A model generated the notes under the pieces. It searched no databases, was not told where the DNA came from, and saw nothing but the letters and a program-made list of their open reading frames with translations. Source: Cytophagales bacterium (lineage in GTDB: Bacteria; Bacteroidota; Bacteroidia; Cytophagales; Cyclobacteriaceae). Taken from it: 24,905 nt of DNA. Positions 7,029 through 15,180 of this stretch are shown here, piece after piece. The position numbers and the translations under genes were made by a program. Position 1 is the first letter of the stretch. Each line of letters begins with the position of its first letter. Location: the NCBI GenBank assembly GCA_003504855.1, contig DNZD01000076.1, positions 1 through 24,905 of the forward strand, written 5' to 3'.

Positions 7029-8096
7029 ATGACTGCCGCACCTGCGCTTGATATTCAAAAGACCACTCACTCACGCCTTGCCGAAACGGATTTTAATAAC
7101 CTTGAATTCGGAAAATATATCGCTGACCATATGGTTCTGTCAGACTGGAAAGGTGGCAACTGGAGCAAACCCGTGATTGTACCCTTTGGTGAGCTGCACA
7201 TGACGCCGGCGATCCTTGCCCTGCATTACGGTCAGGCGATCTTTGAAGGCATGAAGGCATTTCGTCGTACGGACGGCAGCATTACGGTCTTCCGTCCACA
7301 GAAACACCACGATCGGATGAACAAATCCCTGGAACGGATGTGCATGCCATCGATCTCTTACGACATGTTTATTCAAACCCTGCATACCCTGATCGATGTT
7401 GATCGCGATTGGGTACCCGGTGGTGAAGGGGCGCTGTACCTGCGTCCGCTGGTGTTTGCTTCCGAATCCCGCCTTGGTGTTAAGGTAGCTGATCAATACA
7501 AGTATGTAGTGCTCACCAGCCCGGTTGGACCTTATTACAGCAAACCATTCCGATTGAAAGTTGAAGACCACTATACAAGAACTGCCGAAGGTGGTCCCGG
7601 TTTTGCCAAGTGCGCGGGGAACTACGGCGGCGCTTTTTATCCGACCCAGGTGGCACGCCAGGAGGGCTTTGATCAGGTGCTTTGGACCGATCACAAAGAG
7701 CACAAGTACATTGACGAAGTAGGCATGATGAATGTGATGTTTGTTCTGAATGGAAAACTTGTCACCCCGAAGCTGAGTTCGGCGATCCTGGATGGCATCA
7801 CCCGGGATTCCATTCTTACGCTCGCCCGCGAAGCAGGAATTACGGTTGAAGAACGACGCGTGTCAGTGGATGAACTGGCGGAAGGATTCAAGAACAAGTC
7901 GCTGACAGAAGCGTTTGGTGCTGGTACCGCTGCCGTCGTCGCTCCCATCGCCGTTATCAATATCCATGGTACGGACTATTCATTACCTCCGGTGGCTGCA
8001 GACAGTATTCAATTGCGAATGAAAGCAACGCTGGCCGGCATTCGCAATGGCAGTATTGCTGACAAGCATAACTGGAATTATATCATTCCAGCCTGA
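7029..8096 (+). CDS. ilvE: Branched-chain amino acid aminotransferase
   Basis: This 355-residue fold-type IV PLP enzyme transfers the amino group between leucine, isoleucine or valine and 2-oxoglutarate. Visible motifs are the substrate loop LHYGQAIFEGMKAFRRTDG (65-83), LYLRPLVFASE (137-147), the PLP lysine Lys194 in GFAKCAGNYGG and Glu230 in YIDEVGMMNVMFV. The C-terminus carries GITRDSILTLAREAGI and EAFGAGTAAVVAPI. Length and motifs fit the bacterial/mitochondrial BCAT2-like group. Ten bases separate it from the oxidoreductase gene downstream, so it probably leads a three-gene operon. No other ilv or leu genes are in the window. Confidence 0.95.
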   Translation: MTAAPALDIQKTTHSRLAETDFNNLEFGKYIADHMVLSDWKGGNWSKPVIVPFGELHMTPAILALHYGQAIFEGMKAFRRTDGSITVFRPQKHHDRMNKSLERMCMPSISYDMFIQTLHTLIDVDRDWVPGGEGALYLRPLVFASESRLGVKVADQYKYVVLTSPVGPYYSKPFRLKVEDHYTRTAEGGPGFAKCAGNYGGAFYPTQVARQEGFDQVLWTDHKEHKYIDEVGMMNVMFVLNGKLVTPKLSSAILDGITRDSILTLAREAGITVEERRVSVDELAEGFKNKSLTEAFGAGTAAVVAPIAVINIHGTDYSLPPVAADSIQLRMKATLAGIRNGSIADKHNWNYIIPA

Positions 8097-8106
8097 TCAC
8101 AAAATT

Positions 8107-9105
8107 ATGAAAGCGGCCCTCTTTCGGGAGAAGGATACACCGCTGCTGATTGCAGATGTGCCCGGGCCGATACCGGCCAAAGACCAGGTGCTGATCCGCA
8201 TTGATACGGCAGCATTAAATCACCGCGACCTTTGGATTCAGCGCGAGCAAGCAGCACCGTTGTCATCGCCGGTGATATTGGGTTCAGATGCATCAGGAAT
8301 TGTTGAGGCAGTCGGTGAAGGGGCGGAAAACTGGGTGGGAAAAGAAGTGATCGTCAATCCATCCATCGACTGGGGTAAGAATCCGATGGTGCAGTCCAAC
8401 ACCTTTAAGATCCTTGGATTCCCGGATCACGGAACTTTCGCTGAGTACCTGGTCATTCATCAAAAGCAGTTGGCTGAAAAGCCGGAACACCTTACTATGG
8501 CTGAAGCAGCGGCAGTACCTCTCGCTGCGCTCACCGCCTATCGCGCCCTATTTACCAAAGCCCGCTTACGACCCGGTGAGCGGATATTGGTCACGGGAAT
8601 CGGGGGTGGAGCTGCGCTCTGGGCATTGACCATGGCACATGCATTTGGGGCAATGGTGTATGTCACTTCCTCCCAGGAAGACAAACGAAACAAAGCCCTC
8701 GCCCTAGGTGCCAAAGGTGCGGTTGACTACAGCGATAACCGCTGGCCGGATCAACTGCGAAATTTGGCCGGCGCATTCGATGTGATCATAGACAGTGCTG
8801 GTGGATCATCGTTTGGGGCACTGGTGGACCTCGCCGCTCCCGGAGGACGCATTGTGAACTTTGGGAGAACAGCTGGCAATATTAGTGAGGTGACCACCCG
8901 GACCTTGTATTGGAACCAGATCAGTATCCTGGGAACGACCATGGGTACTACGGATGAATTCCTATCTATGCTGGACTTTCTGCATCGGCACCGCATCAAA
9001 CCGGTCATTGACCGATCGTTTCCATTAGCTGAAATCAATGCTGCATTTGCACACATGGAGCACCGTGAACAGTTTGGAAAAATTCTGTTGACCGTGCGTT
9101 CCTGA
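8107..9105 (+). CDS. Zinc-independent MDR oxidoreductase (quinone oxidoreductase/alcohol dehydrogenase-like)
   Basis: The 332-residue protein has the MDR GroES-like domain (about 1-125; ALNHRDLWI at 37-44, LGSDASGIVEAVG at 58-70) and a Rossmann domain with the nucleotide motif VTGIGGG (162-168). The catalytic-zinc residues are not apparent: the usual GHE is GSD here, and no four-Cys structural zinc lobe is present. It should therefore be an NAD(P)H-dependent, zinc-free reductase whose substrate is unknown. The ATG at 8107 starts the fold exactly; in-frame codons further upstream overlap ilvE. It lies between ilvE and the PNPOx-like gene in a compact operon. Confidence 0.9.
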   Translation: MKAALFREKDTPLLIADVPGPIPAKDQVLIRIDTAALNHRDLWIQREQAAPLSSPVILGSDASGIVEAVGEGAENWVGKEVIVNPSIDWGKNPMVQSNTFKILGFPDHGTFAEYLVIHQKQLAEKPEHLTMAEAAAVPLAALTAYRALFTKARLRPGERILVTGIGGGAALWALTMAHAFGAMVYVTSSQEDKRNKALALGAKGAVDYSDNRWPDQLRNLAGAFDVIIDSAGGSSFGALVDLAAPGGRIVNFGRTAGNISEVTTRTLYWNQISILGTTMGTTDEFLSMLDFLHRHRIKPVIDRSFPLAEINAAFAHMEHREQFGKILLTVRS

Positions 9106-9126
9106 TAACAACCAAAACCAACTCTT

Positions 9127-9789
9127 ATGGCAGATCAATTTCCGGTTACCGACAAAACCAAAATCACACGGCTCCCCAAGCGGGGTTCTTATGATAAAGC
9201 AACGGTGTATTCGATTTTGGATGAGGCCCTTTATTGCAATCTGGCGTTTGCGTTGGATCAACAACCTTTTCAAGTTCCCACAGGCTTTGTGCGCATCAAC
9301 GACCGCCTGTATGTGCATGGAAGCGTGGGCAGCGGGTACCTGCGCGACCTCGTGGCCAAAAAATTACCCGTATGTATCGGCGTGACCTTCATGGATGGTC
9401 TGGTGCTCGCCCGCTCAGCCATGCATCATTCAGTTAACTATCGATCCGTGATTATTTTTAGCACACCGCGTCTGGTAGAAGATATAGACGAACAGTACCA
9501 GGCACTGGAGGCGTTTACCAATAAGGTCTGTCCGGGTCGCTGGGCAGATATCCGCAAGCCCACCGCGAATGAGTGGAAAGAGACCCTGGTCATTTCTTTT
9601 GATATTCACGAAGCGTCGGCCAAAATCCGGACAGGGGCACCCAAAGACGATGCCGAAGATTACGACCTGGATGTGTGGGCAGGTGTTGTGCCGATGGAGA
9701 TTACCTATGGTGCACCTCAGGCCGACCCGGCGCTCAAGGCTGGTGTGGTGTTGCCCGGGTACCTGTCTGCTGCCCGGACTAAGGGATAA
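9127..9789 (+). CDS. Pyridoxamine 5'-phosphate oxidase family (FMN split-barrel) protein
   Basis: The 220-residue protein has the FMN-binding split-barrel pattern of PNPOx-like proteins: KITRLPKRGSYDKATVYSI (13-31), then VPTGFVRINDRLYVHGSVGS (50-69) and SAMHHSVNYRSVIIFSTPRL (98-117). A later segment (about 150-195) carries acidic residues with YDLDVWAGVVP. Members bind FMN or a related flavin, but this subgroup is not the biosynthetic PdxH. Such proteins are often encoded next to MocR regulators; here one lies 9 kb away in the same window. It is the third gene of the ilvE operon, 21 bp after the MDR gene. Function is inferred from family only. Confidence 0.87.
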   Translation: MADQFPVTDKTKITRLPKRGSYDKATVYSILDEALYCNLAFALDQQPFQVPTGFVRINDRLYVHGSVGSGYLRDLVAKKLPVCIGVTFMDGLVLARSAMHHSVNYRSVIIFSTPRLVEDIDEQYQALEAFTNKVCPGRWADIRKPTANEWKETLVISFDIHEASAKIRTGAPKDDAEDYDLDVWAGVVPMEITYGAPQADPALKAGVVLPGYLSAARTKG

Positions 9790-9817
9790 ATCCAGCCGGC
9801 AAACCCAAATAAAACAT

Positions 9818-9825
9818 TATCTTTG
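9818..9825 (+). promoter_or_regulatory. Promoter -7 box for the small basic protein gene
   Basis: TATCTTTG is an exact match to TAnnTTTG and is followed by CGGCT, as at 18105. The first gene downstream starts at 9929, so the transcript would have a leader of about 95 bases. Confidence 0.5.
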
Positions 9826-9836
9826 CGGCTCGAAAG

Positions 9837-9888
9837 CCCTAATTCACCCCAATAAAAGCGTTTTTTTTTGCCGGGAGAGCCATTAGGG
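9837..9888 (+). repeat. Long-range inverted repeat in the leader of the 73-residue protein gene
   Basis: CCCTAAT (9837-9843) is perfectly complementary to ATTAGGG (9882-9888), enclosing a loop with a run of nine T (9861-9869). It lies wholly in the untranslated leader. It could be a leader fold or chance; the stem is short for its 38-base loop. Confidence 0.25.
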
Positions 9889-9928
9889 TCGTGGATTGAA
9901 TCAATTATAACTTCAACCAATAGGATCA

Positions 9929-10150
9929 ATGGGCAGACCTCCAGTATTACCAAAAAAGAAAAAAGACGGCTGGTACCTTGAAATTCGTAACAAAGGCGCC
10001 AAGACCGGAACCATCATCATTCGCGACAGCGAACAAGCCATGTTGCAGGCCGCTCGTCAGTACGAGACCACAAAAGATGTCATCGTTCTGGGCAAGCACG
10101 AGAATGGTAAGCGCGTCGTAGACGAATCACGCAAAAAGGCGAAAGCCTGA
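9929..10150 (+). CDS. Small basic protein of unknown function
   Basis: I do not recognise the family. The 73 residues are very rich in Lys and Arg, with basic clusters at both ends (LPKKKKDGW near 7-15 and SRKKAKA at the C-terminus). The middle reads like two or three beta strands and a helix (WYLEIRNKGAKTGTIIIRDS, then EQAMLQAARQYETT). There is no signal peptide or membrane segment, so it is cytoplasmic and may bind nucleic acid or the ribosome; this is speculation from charge. Its own -7 box at 9818, an ATG start and codon use like its neighbours support a real gene. It converges on the DUF3127 gene with only 4 bp between stops. Confidence 0.65.
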   Translation: MGRPPVLPKKKKDGWYLEIRNKGAKTGTIIIRDSEQAMLQAARQYETTKDVIVLGKHENGKRVVDESRKKAKA

Positions 10151-10154
10151 TTTC

Positions 10155-10514
10155 TTAAAAAGGCAAATCATCCGAGGCTGACGATCCCGATACGTAGGGT
10201 TCGTCGCCCACGGGTGGAAGCGGGGCACCTTTCTCAGATCCTCCGCCGATTTTTTCCAATTTCCACGCACGTGCTTCGGTGTACCAGCGACCGTTGTATT
10301 CACGGCTCTCCAGATCAACTGATACATTGACCAGGTCTCCTTCGCTCAGGCGAAATTGATCGATCTTTTCTCCCCACGCCGACAGGCATACTTTCTTGGG
10401 ATACTGCGCCTGGGTTTCTACGATAAACTCCTGTTTCTTCCATTGGCCCTTCTTCCCCATTCCCGTTTGAGGAGCCAGCAACTGAATGACCTTTCCTTTT
10501 AATTCCATGCTCAT
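10155..10514 (-). CDS. DUF3127 OB-fold protein with an SSB-like C-terminal tip
   Basis: The 119-residue protein has a beta-rich OB-type domain (about 4-88: MELKGKVIQLL, KQEFIVETQ, KVCLSAWG, LVNVSVDLESREYNGRWYTE), then a flexible Gly/Pro/Ser linker (89-114), and ends DDLPF. DUF3127 is a Bacteroidota family regarded as related to single-strand DNA-binding OB folds. The acidic-plus-LPF ending closely resembles the DDDIPF tip with which SSB recruits repair and replication proteins. Start may be the ATG at 10514 or at 10508 (residue 3). It follows tadA by 10 bp on the same strand. Function is inferred from fold and tail. Confidence 0.82.
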   Translation of the reverse strand: MSMELKGKVIQLLAPQTGMGKKGQWKKQEFIVETQAQYPKKVCLSAWGEKIDQFRLSEGDLVNVSVDLESREYNGRWYTEARAWKLEKIGGGSEKGAPLPPVGDEPYVSGSSASDDLPF

Positions 10515-10524
10515 ATTGTAATAT

Positions 10525-10983
10525 CTATTTTGTTCTGATTTGTTGAAAAAACTGTGTGATCAGGCTCTTACAATCCTGTTCCAAAACACCCCGTGCCACT
10601 TCGGTGCGTGGATGCAGCAATGGCGTTGAGACGAGGCTATAACCACGCTGTATATCCGAAGCTCCAAACACAAGTCGCTGGAGCTGGACCCAGTGCAGTG
10701 CACCGGCGCACATCACGCACGGCTCCAGGGTAACATATAAGGTACACTCTGTAAGGTACTTAGCACCGAGGTAGTTGGAGGCGGAAGTCATGGCCAGCAT
10801 TTCAGCGTGGGCGGTGGCATCGGTCAATCGCTCTGTTTGGTTATGGGCGCGTGCAATAATCCGTTTCTGGCTGGTAACCACCGCACCCACTGGTACCTCG
10901 CCTGCTTCAAATGCCTTAGCAGCTTCTTTAAGAGCCTCCTTCATAAAGTAGGCGTCATCCAATTCCATAACAGGGTGATCCAT
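10525..10983 (-). CDS. tadA: tRNA-specific adenosine deaminase / nucleoside deaminase
   Basis: The protein (152 residues) is a cytidine-deaminase-fold zinc hydrolase. The zinc and proton-shuttle motif HAE is at 59-61 (with catalytic Glu61), and the second zinc motif PCVMC is at 88-92. AGEVPVGAVV (27-36) and HNQTERLTDATAHAEM complete the TadA pattern. TadA converts A34 of tRNA-Arg to inosine in the anticodon. Length is typical (about 150-170). Guanine deaminases share the fold, but the TadA reading is favoured by the motif spacing. An internal ATG (residue 6) is a possible alternative start. It is followed closely by the DUF3127 gene. Confidence 0.9.
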   Translation of the reverse strand: MDHPVMELDDAYFMKEALKEAAKAFEAGEVPVGAVVTSQKRIIARAHNQTERLTDATAHAEMLAMTSASNYLGAKYLTECTLYVTLEPCVMCAGALHWVQLQRLVFGASDIQRGYSLVSTPLLHPRTEVARGVLEQDCKSLITQFFQQIRTK

Positions 10984-11050
10984 TCCAGTCGCAAAGTAAC
11001 CAATCTTTCCTCGCGGCTAATGAACTGAAAAAAAATATCAGGCTTTCCGG

Positions 11051-11599
11051 TTAGCGTACATGTACGCTGTGCATCATAGCCTTTGCCGTGGCCTGCCAAT
11101 CCTGCTTGAGGTCTTTCGGACAGGAAAACGTGAAGACCAGGGTCCGGCCCCGCTCAACCAGGTACATGATGTAAGTGTATTTCAATATCGGGTCCTGATA
11201 GCCTTCTTTACGCCGATCGCCGTTGATGCGGGAATCGAATTCAAAAAATATAAACTGCTTTTTGTGCAGCACCACAATCCCTTCATCGTTCAAGTCAAGC
11301 CGGTCATACAGGTTGCTCAGCCCGGCTTTAAAAAACTTTTGAGCCAAAGCCACATTGGCATCAGGCCAGTTGGTGGCAGAGATATTCACGCTAAAATCCA
11401 CCGCCCGGTCTTCGTTGGACCAGGCCCCCAGGGGTGCCCTTACAGACGGAAAACGCTGGGCGATATCATCCGGTGTCATCGCCATCAATTCGGCTGGGAT
11501 AGACACCGAAATACCGTCCCCAACCTTGGTTTTAACAAGTTTTCCCGGTGCACCTGCTGTCAGCAGCAAAACGCCAAAAAGGCTTAGTATTCGAATCAT
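11051..11599 (-). CDS. Exported protein of unknown function
   Basis: I do not recognise a family for these 182 residues. A signal peptide is clear (hydrophobic residues 3-15, likely cleavage near Ala17). The mature part begins with KVGDGISVSIPAELMAMTPDD, which resembles the openings of Bacteroidota periplasmic proteins that present a substrate-like beta sandwich. It continues with alternating strands and ends in a helix (KQDWQATAKAMMHSVHVR). There is no lipobox and no second membrane segment, so it is periplasmic or secreted. It is divergent from aspS (74 bp between starts) and lies upstream of tadA on the same strand with a 67-bp gap. Confidence 0.75.
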   Translation of the reverse strand: MIRILSLFGVLLLTAGAPGKLVKTKVGDGISVSIPAELMAMTPDDIAQRFPSVRAPLGAWSNEDRAVDFSVNISATNWPDANVALAQKFFKAGLSNLYDRLDLNDEGIVVLHKKQFIFFEFDSRINGDRRKEGYQDPILKYTYIMYLVERGRTLVFTFSCPKDLKQDWQATAKAMMHSVHVR

Positions 11600-11673
11600 T
11601 TATTCCTGGATGAGGGTATAACGATAACAGTCAACGTTTAGTAACTTGCGCGCCCAAAATTAATCAAATTAGC

Positions 11674-13428
11674 ATGCTACGAACACACACCTGTGGAGAA
11701 CTCCGGCTTCAGCACGTGCAGCAGAAAGTCACCCTGACGGGCTGGGTACAGCGACTCCGGGACAAAGGCAGTCTGCTGTGGATTGACCTCCGCGACCGCT
11801 ATGGCATCACACAGCTTTTTCTGGAAGAAGGAAAATCAGACCCTCAGTTGATCGAAGCTGCCCGACACCTCGGCCGGGAGTTCGTTGTGCGCGTAACAGG
11901 TACCGTTTCCGAACGCCAATCCAAAAACGATAAGATCCCCACCGGCGAAATTGAACTCAAAGTAGAACAGCTGGAAATTCTCAACGAGTCCAAGACGCCC
12001 CCTTTTACCATTGAAGAAAATACCGATGGCGGCGATGACCTCCGCATGAAGTATCGTTACCTGGACCTGCGTCGTACTTCGGTTCGTGAGAACCTCCAAT
12101 TGCGGCACAAGATGGCCCAGCAAACGAGGGTGTACCTGGATAGCCTGGGTTTTATTGAAGTAGAGACGCCGGTATTAATCAAATCCACGCCGGAAGGAGC
12201 CCGCGACTTTGTCGTGCCTTCCCGCATGAACCCGGGTGAGTTCTATGCCCTCCCCCAGTCACCGCAAACCTTTAAGCAATTGCTGATGGTTTCCGGGTTT
12301 GACCGATACTATCAGATTGTTAAATGCTTCCGCGATGAAGACCTCCGCGCTGACCGACAGCCTGAGTTCACACAGATCGACTGTGAGATGGCTTTCATCA
12401 CCCAGGAAGATATTTTATCTACGTTCGAGGGCCTCGTCCGGCACTTGTTCAAGCACGTTAAAGGCATCGACATGCCTGCTGTGCCCCACATGACATATGC
12501 AGAGGCAATGAAGTTTTACGGATCGGATAAGCCAGACACCCGATTCGATATGCGCTTCGTGGAATTGACCGACATCGCCAAGGGAAAAGGGTTTCCTGTA
12601 TTTGATCAATCTGAATTGGTGGTCGCTATCTGCGCTAAAGGCTGCGCCCACTATACCCGCAAGCAATTGGATGAGCTCACCGAATTTGTAAAACGCCCGC
12701 AGATCGGCGCCAAGGGCCTGATATATGTCCGCGTCGAAGCGGGTGGCATCAAATCCTCTGTTGATAAATTCTATTCGGAAGACGAACTGCGGAAATGGGC
12801 AACGGCTTGCCATGCCGAAACCGGTGATCTGATATTGGTATTGTCTGGCGAAGCCGAAAAAACCCGCAAGGCCATGGGCGAACTTCGCCTCCTCATTGGC
12901 GGTCAATTGGGTCTTCGCGACAAGAATAAGTTCTCCGCACTTTGGGTAATCGATTTTCCGCTGTTGGAATGGAACGAGGAAACAAACCGTTACCATGCCA
13001 TGCATCACCCGTTTACTTCCCCCAAGCGGGAAGACATCGCCTTGCTGGACACAGCACCGGGAAAGGTACGTGCCAATGCCTATGATATGGTAATCAATGG
13101 TACTGAAGTTGGAGGAGGATCTATTCGTATCCATGACCGCCCTACGCAACAACTGATGTTCACCCACCTTGGCTTCACGGAAGAAGAAGCCAAAAAACAA
13201 TTCGGGTTCCTCATGGAGGCCTTTGAGTTTGGCGCACCTCCCCACGGTGGTATTGCCTTTGGCTTCGACCGATTGTGTTCCCTGTTTGGTGGTGCCGACA
13301 GCATTCGCGACTTTATCGCGTTCCCCAAGAACAATTCAGGGCGGGACATGATGATTGATACCCCGTCTACCATCTCGAATGAACAATTGAATGAACTGCA
13401 GATTGCAGTCCAGGAGAAAAAGAAATAG
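11674..13428 (+). CDS. aspS: Aspartate--tRNA ligase
   Basis: The 584 residues fit bacterial AspRS (about 590). An N-terminal OB anticodon-binding domain (1-110; [20 protein letters not shown]) is followed by the class II core with motif 2 [16 protein letters not shown] (about 218-233), the bacterial GAD insertion (about 290-410) and motif 3 [10 protein letters not shown] (about 524-533). It charges tRNA-Asp. Whether it also charges tRNA-Asn cannot be decided by eye, as gatCAB and asnS are not in the window. It stands alone, divergent from the exported-protein gene and closed by a strong hairpin at 13447. Confidence 0.97.
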   Translation: MLRTHTCGELRLQHVQQKVTLTGWVQRLRDKGSLLWIDLRDRYGITQLFLEEGKSDPQLIEAARHLGREFVVRVTGTVSERQSKNDKIPTGEIELKVEQLEILNESKTPPFTIEENTDGGDDLRMKYRYLDLRRTSVRENLQLRHKMAQQTRVYLDSLGFIEVETPVLIKSTPEGARDFVVPSRMNPGEFYALPQSPQTFKQLLMVSGFDRYYQIVKCFRDEDLRADRQPEFTQIDCEMAFITQEDILSTFEGLVRHLFKHVKGIDMPAVPHMTYAEAMKFYGSDKPDTRFDMRFVELTDIAKGKGFPVFDQSELVVAICAKGCAHYTRKQLDELTEFVKRPQIGAKGLIYVRVEAGGIKSSVDKFYSEDELRKWATACHAETGDLILVLSGEAEKTRKAMGELRLLIGGQLGLRDKNKFSALWVIDFPLLEWNEETNRYHAMHHPFTSPKREDIALLDTAPGKVRANAYDMVINGTEVGGGSIRIHDRPTQQLMFTHLGFTEEEAKKQFGFLMEAFEFGAPPHGGIAFGFDRLCSLFGGADSIRDFIAFPKNNSGRDMMIDTPSTISNEQLNELQIAVQEKKK

Positions 13429-13446
13429 CAGGAATTTGTAATAACC

Positions 13447-13472
13447 AGAAAGCCCCGGATTCGGGGCTTTCT
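13447..13472. terminator. Strong hairpin terminator between aspS and the convergent membrane gene
   Basis: AGAAAGCCCCG (13447-13457) and CGGGGCTTTCT (13462-13472) form a perfect 11-bp stem with a GATT loop. It lies 18 bp after the aspS stop and 17 bp after the stop of the minus-strand gene, so it can serve both. T-rich ends are built into the stem (CTTTCT); no separate U tract follows. Confidence 0.8.
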
Positions 13473-13489
13473 CATGTTACATGAAACTG

Positions 13490-14263
13490 TCAGTTGAGCA
13501 AACGCTTGGTTTCCTCTGCGTCAAATTCAATATCGTCCTCTCCCACCTGATCAAAAGGATTTTCCAGGTGATCCTGGATGTTATCCAGGCTTACCAGGAT
13601 AAAGCTATACAGAACAGGCATTACAAATTCCAACTGGGCGGCAATGTCCTGATCCAGGCTGGCGAAATAAGGTCCGTATATAATCGGGAACACATAAATA
13701 AAAACCTTGCTGTAGGCCCGCAGGGTAACCGGCGTGCGGTACAGATAAATGACTTTCAGGTTATCAAAGGCGATTACCATCTTGCTTACATACTGGCTCA
13801 CCCGCGAGATCTCGCCGCTTTGCACTCCATGCGCGCGCATCTCCATGGTGATGTTTGATAATTTTGAAAACAGTTGATAGAATTTTGCTTCGTTTTCAAC
13901 CCACTCTTCCCGGCCACCCTTCAGAATATCCTTCAATTGTTCCATCATGTCTGAAATGAGGTTCTTTGCTCGCATCGGCAGGTCGGTATCCTTGTCTGAA
14001 GTCCAGTCACGCGTTGCATAGTACAAGGCAATGGCGTGACCCCTGAAATCAGCCCAGCGCTGGAGGGCCGTTTCCCTGCGGTTGTATGCCGAGCCTATTG
14101 AAAAGACCACCGGAAAGACAATGGCGACACCCACCAGCATATCCGGAAATTTTGCCGTGATGTGGTTCGCCACGCACCAATAGGTAGAAACCACCGACAA
14201 CGCGGTGACAATGAATGTCTTGTAATTGATGATGAGGGAGAAACTCTTAATTATCCTTTTCAT
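13490..14263 (-). CDS. Bestrophin-like membrane protein (putative anion channel)
   Basis: This 257-residue protein has membrane segments at about 16-33, 41-57 and two near 188-222. Two stretches recall bestrophins: SIGSAYNRRETALQRWADFRG (55-75), like the SAYDRWWEARK helix of that family, and LENPFDQVGEDDIEFDAE (233-250), like the C-terminal NPF-acidic segment. Bestrophins are pentameric chloride channels; bacterial homologues exist and some conduct cations. The protein is shorter than usual (about 290-300) and divergent, so function is tentative. It starts at the ATG at 14263. The 150 bp upstream hold no recognised feature. Confidence 0.6.
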   Translation of the reverse strand: MKRIIKSFSLIINYKTFIVTALSVVSTYWCVANHITAKFPDMLVGVAIVFPVVFSIGSAYNRRETALQRWADFRGHAIALYYATRDWTSDKDTDLPMRAKNLISDMMEQLKDILKGGREEWVENEAKFYQLFSKLSNITMEMRAHGVQSGEISRVSQYVSKMVIAFDNLKVIYLYRTPVTLRAYSKVFIYVFPIIYGPYFASLDQDIAAQLEFVMPVLYSFILVSLDNIQDHLENPFDQVGEDDIEFDAEETKRLLN

Positions 14264-14413
14264 GGGACTGGGGTAATTGGTTCTCGAAGTTTTGGAAAAG
14301 AGTGCATATTACCAAATTGTTAAGGGGAATACTGCCTCCGATCTGCGGTTGCTGACAAAAGTCATCAGCCAGCCAGGGTTGACCGAAATGAGGGATGGAA
14401 GAGTTGGACGTGA

Positions 14414-15172
14414 CTAATCGCGCTTCACCACGGTGGCGCTGGCCTGGGCGACAGGGAAAACAACAAGGTCAGCAACCACGACATGTGCCGGACGTGTAAT
14501 GGCAAAGAGGATCAAGTCAGCAATGTCTTCTCCCTTCAAGGCGGTCAAACCTTTGTAAGCCGCTGCTGCGCGTTCAGCGTCACCTTTGAATCGCACTAAA
14601 GAAAATTCAGTCTCTACCATACCGGGCTGTATGGCCGTTACCTTAATGCCCGCACTGTTGAGGTCAATGCGCATGCCCCTGGTCAAGGCATCGACGGCGA
14701 ACTTACTGGCACAATACACATTGCCGTTGGCATACACTTCTTTGCCGGCAATGGAGCCCAGGTTCACCACATGACCCGACTTTCGTTCTACCATACCGGG
14801 CAGAATTTCACGGGACACATACAACAATCCCTTCACATTGATGTCCATCATGGCATCCCAGTCATCAACATTACCTGACTGGATGGGGTCCAGGCCATGG
14901 GCGTTGCCGGCATTGTTGATGAGTACATCGATCTTCTTCCACGGCTCCGGGAGCGATTGCAATGATTTGGTCACGGCTTCCCGGTTGCGAACATCAAAAG
15001 ATAGCGTTGTTACTTCCGTCCTCGCCGAAAGTTCAGTTTGTAATTTCTTCAGGCGATCAGCACGACGTCCGCACAAGATCAGTTTGAATCCATGTGTTGC
15101 AAGCAGGCGCGCCGTTGCTTCACCTATACCTGAGGTAGCGCCGGTAATCAGAACAATACGATGGGTACTCAT
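14414..15172 (-). CDS. Short-chain dehydrogenase/reductase (YdfG-like SDR)
   Basis: The 252-residue classical SDR has the cofactor motif TGATSGIG (10-17), NNAG (86-89) and the catalytic Ser140, Tyr153 and Lys157 (NVYCASKFA). Arg36-Arg37 after beta strand 2 (CGRR) favours NADPH. The overall sequence is closest in style to YdfG, the NADP-dependent 3-hydroxy-acid/serine dehydrogenase group, but the substrate is uncertain. It starts 8 bp after the porT stop on the same strand, so it is probably the last gene of the OmpA-ubiE-porT-SDR run. Confidence 0.9.
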   Translation of the reverse strand: MSTHRIVLITGATSGIGEATARLLATHGFKLILCGRRADRLKKLQTELSARTEVTTLSFDVRNREAVTKSLQSLPEPWKKIDVLINNAGNAHGLDPIQSGNVDDWDAMMDINVKGLLYVSREILPGMVERKSGHVVNLGSIAGKEVYANGNVYCASKFAVDALTRGMRIDLNSAGIKVTAIQPGMVETEFSLVRFKGDAERAAAAYKGLTALKGEDIADLILFAITRPAHVVVADLVVFPVAQASATVVKRD

Positions 15173-15180
15173 GGAAGACT

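Noticed and set aside
12415..13245. Long minus-strand open frame (276 codons) opposite aspS
   Set aside because: It is a shadow of the conserved aspS coding sequence, with no domain pattern.
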